A DNA stretch of 64,000 bases, from assembly GCF_009827395.1 (NCBI RefSeq), contig NZ_WTYX01000002.1, positions 744,001-808,000 on the forward strand, in the 5' to 3' direction. The stretch is from Pontixanthobacter aquaemixtae (GTDB lineage: Bacteria > Pseudomonadota > Alphaproteobacteria > Sphingomonadales > Sphingomonadaceae). Below, piece after piece: positions 62,365-64,000 of the stretch. The first letter of the stretch is position 1. Each line of letters starts with the position of its first letter. Below the pieces are notes generated by a model, which saw only the letters and a program-made list of their open reading frames with translations, made no database searches and was not told the origin of the DNA. Position numbers and translations under genes: made by a program.

Positions 62365-63274
62365 AAGAGGGAACGGCGGTGCTTACCAGCTGGCGGGAGT
62401 CCTTGAGCGCTTCCTCCAGCACCCATTCGCGAAACCATCCCAACGCCCTGATGCTGCCAGAGGCGGGCTGTGTATCGAGGCAGTAGCTATAGGGCGTCGG
62501 CGCGCTTTCGCCGAAGGGGCGGGTGACTTTCGCGCGGTTGGGATAGAAATTCACCATGTCTTCCAGCACCACAGCAATCCCGAGCCCGTTTTCCGCTGCG
62601 GAAACCAGCATCGCGCCATCATCGTAATGCTCAATCCGTTTGATCTGCGGATTGTCGAGACCAATGCCCTGAAGCCAGCTCGGAAGCATTTCGGGCAAGC
62701 CGCGATGGAGCAACAACGTATGTTCCTGCAGCACTTTGCGCATACCCAGCCTGATGTCGACAAGGCCGGGCGCAGCGACTGCAAAGGCCCTTTGCGGTCG
62801 GAAAGCGTTTCCGCTTTCTGATTGCTGATCCTGATTGGCGAAGTAGATAATCGCATCAAGGCTCAGCCCCAGTTTCGCCTTTGGAGAGCCGGAGGAATCG
62901 AGGTGAAGCTCCACATTGGGAAATCGCGAGCGGAAGGCATGCAGGCGCGGCATCAGCCATGCGGTTGCGAATGAAGATGGCACCCCGATATGCAAATGGT
63001 GGTTGTTGGTGTCGGTCACTTCTTCCAGCAGCAGACTGAGCTGGTCGAATACCGGTTCCATCCCGGAGAAAAGCTGCTTTCCAGCCGCGGTGAGTTGGAA
63101 TTCATGGTGGCGCCGCGCGAAGAGCGGTTGCCCGACATAGGCCTCGAGCGCCTGAATGCGGCGGCTGAGAGCGGATACGGACAAATTCAGGTCCTCTGAC
63201 GCAATACGGAGCGTGCCGCCGCGAGCCGTGGCGAGAAACGCTTCGAGAGCGCCTGTCGGTGGCAGCCGCCTCAT
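62363..63274 (-). CDS. LysR family transcriptional regulator (GcvA-like)
   Basis: A 303-residue regulator. The helix-turn-helix is GALEAFLATARGGTLRIASEDLNLSVSALSRRIQALEAYVGQPLFARRHHEFQLT. The effector-binding half (about 95-290) has IGVPSSFATAWLMPRLHAF and GLGIAVVLEDMV. ATG 63274 is chosen over TTG 63301. It may control the divergent UrcA-family gene or genes elsewhere; no partner is certain. Confidence 0.9.
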   Translation of the reverse strand: MRRLPPTGALEAFLATARGGTLRIASEDLNLSVSALSRRIQALEAYVGQPLFARRHHEFQLTAAGKQLFSGMEPVFDQLSLLLEEVTDTNNHHLHIGVPSSFATAWLMPRLHAFRSRFPNVELHLDSSGSPKAKLGLSLDAIIYFANQDQQSESGNAFRPQRAFAVAAPGLVDIRLGMRKVLQEHTLLLHRGLPEMLPSWLQGIGLDNPQIKRIEHYDDGAMLVSAAENGLGIAVVLEDMVNFYPNRAKVTRPFGESAPTPYSYCLDTQPASGSIRALGWFREWVLEEALKDSRQLVSTAVPS

Positions 63275-63554
63275 ATCCGAAAACCCTGAAACATCTTGCA
63301 ATCAATCCGTTCTGTTCAAGCCATGCCCCGCCCGATCGGAACCCATGCCACAAGTAATGCTGCAACGCACCATTGAAAGCTTCTCACCCGGGTGATTAAG
63401 AGAAATCGTCAGGCGAGTGGTCTTATTAAATATTTGAAATAACGCTCTATAATCATTCCATTGCAAAATACGCAATGCGAATTTCCAACGCTGCGATAGC
63501 CGAATGATCCGATTTAGCGATGCTGCACTGCGTCAACATCGAAAGGATTGGCCC
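63275..63554. other. 280-bp divergent gap upstream of the LysR and UrcA-family genes
   Basis: No coding frame is supported. The right part is very AT-rich and holds TATAAT at 63448-63453 with ATTAAA about 17 bases upstream, a possible promoter for the UrcA-family gene, and ATTGC-AAAATAC-GCAAT (63460-63476), an inverted repeat that could bind the LysR protein. Confidence 0.4.
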
Positions 63555-63875
63555 ATGAAGAAACTCACTCTCGCAATTCTCGCCGCCACATCGCTTGCCG
63601 TCATCGGCGCTCCTGCTGCGGCGCGCGCCGGTCACGCCGTGAAATTCACCTATAAGGAACAGGAACTCAAGACCGAGAAATCGCGCGCTGCGTTGCTTGC
63701 CCGCATGGAAGCGACAACCACCTCCGCATGCTCCGGCGCCAAAGCCAAAGCCTATCTTAGCGCGATGAAGTGCAGGGAAGATCTGGAAAGCCAATATCTG
63801 GCAGCGATCGACCACCCGCAACTTGCCTCCGAATATGAATATAAGATCGTACAGATCGCCGGCAATATTCGCTAA
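63555..63875 (+). CDS. UrcA family exported protein
   Basis: A 106-residue protein with a signal peptide (MKKLTLAILAATSLAVIGAP, cleavage near ARA). The mature part has KFTYKEQELKTEKSRAALLARMEATTTSACSG, two cysteines (SACSG and MKCRED) and a final helix, which is the UrcA layout common in sphingomonads and Caulobacter. Function unknown. AAGGA precedes ATG 63555; the upstream frame lacks a signal. Confidence 0.75.
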   Translation: MKKLTLAILAATSLAVIGAPAAARAGHAVKFTYKEQELKTEKSRAALLARMEATTTSACSGAKAKAYLSAMKCREDLESQYLAAIDHPQLASEYEYKIVQIAGNIR

Positions 63876-63945
63876 GAAATCGCAATCCGTGGCGGGGATC
63901 AGGGCAGCTGCTGGCTGTCTTGGTCCCCAATTGTATGTGCCGGCA

Positions 63946-64000
63946 TCACGCCCTCGGTGCTTGCCGCCGATAGCTTAGCGCCTCGGCCACATGGATGCGG
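63946..64000 (-). CDS. YifB/ComM-type Mg chelatase-like ATPase, 3' end
   Basis: The frame enters from the right edge and ends with TGA at 63946-63948. The visible residues, RIHVAEALSYRR followed by QAPRA, match the C-terminal end of the YifB/ComM AAA+ family, which helps branch migration during DNA uptake in some bacteria. Only 17 residues are in the window. Confidence 0.65.
   Translation of the reverse strand, partial: RIHVAEALSYRRQAPRA

Noticed and set aside
1-64000. CRISPR array, transposase or prophage
   Set aside because: No regularly spaced direct repeats, no transposase or integrase domains and no phage structural genes were found on either strand.

Overview
This is a 64 kb stretch of a GC-rich (about 60% by eye) alphaproteobacterial chromosome, most likely from order Sphingomonadales and probably family Erythrobacteraceae. 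That placement is an inference from gene content: CC_3452-family and UrcA-family exported proteins, a HapK-like protein, UPF0262, TonB-dependent uptake, a PutA without a DNA-binding domain, class Ia ribonucleotide reductase with well separated nrdA and nrdB, and many high-GC shadow frames. I see no rRNA, CRISPR array, transposase, integrase or prophage genes. Most of the window is ordinary core chromosome with short operons.

Left part (1-16 kb): the 3' end of a sulfotransferase-like gene, a DUF924 gene, two tandem paralogous exported proteins, tldD, an NDUFS6-like zinc protein, an ABC ATPase, nadB, Sel1-like and alpha/beta-hydrolase genes, then nrdA. Between nrdA and nrdB (14.7 kb) sit a GntP-type permease and a run of small uncharacterised membrane proteins. 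A more AT-rich patch at 15.8-17.0 kb holds an orphan gene and a membrane-protein gene whose 3' end runs into an intergenic repeat; it looks like the remains of an accessory insertion.

Middle (17-46 kb): two DUF4870-like paralogues, a lipoprotein gene with no standard start codon, a sulfotransferase, argB, yggT-folD-lipoprotein-marC, a LON-domain gene with a thioredoxin-TPR gene (CnoX type), tRNA-Gly(GCC), a ZnuD-like TonB receptor with a His/Glu loop, dcd, a large putA, and a tightly coupled DUF3604 / parvulin-like PPIase / HupE-type membrane protein operon. Converging on this is a four-gene efflux operon (ABC permease, ABC ATPase, HlyD adaptor, NodT outer membrane factor). It diverges from a tetR gene across two tandem near-palindromes. 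A second TetR-SRPBCC-DUF1761 operon diverges from ftsH and has its own palindromes.

Right part (46-64 kb): ftsH, a DUF3667 gene, rpoZ with its terminator, a cardiolipin-synthase-like PLD gene, dnaB, UPF0262, a coupled GH25-like / cytidine deaminase / LD-carboxypeptidase operon, an M14 peptidase with a lipoprotein, galE, rpmJ behind an unusual two-hairpin leader, a HAD phosphatase, a CC_3452-family gene diverging from an HxlR regulator, a ferritin-like/GtrA pair, a strong candidate small RNA with an intrinsic terminator at about 62.3 kb, a LysR regulator, a UrcA-family gene and the 3' end of a YifB/ComM gene.

The most interesting unexplained signals are the 62.3 kb small RNA candidate, the terminator-like hairpin inside the rpmJ leader, the DUF3604-PPIase-HupE operon, the GH25-like protein that seems to lack its catalytic acidic residues, the two TetR operator pairs and the decayed island at 16-17 kb. 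No result here comes from a database search; all family names are recognition by eye.
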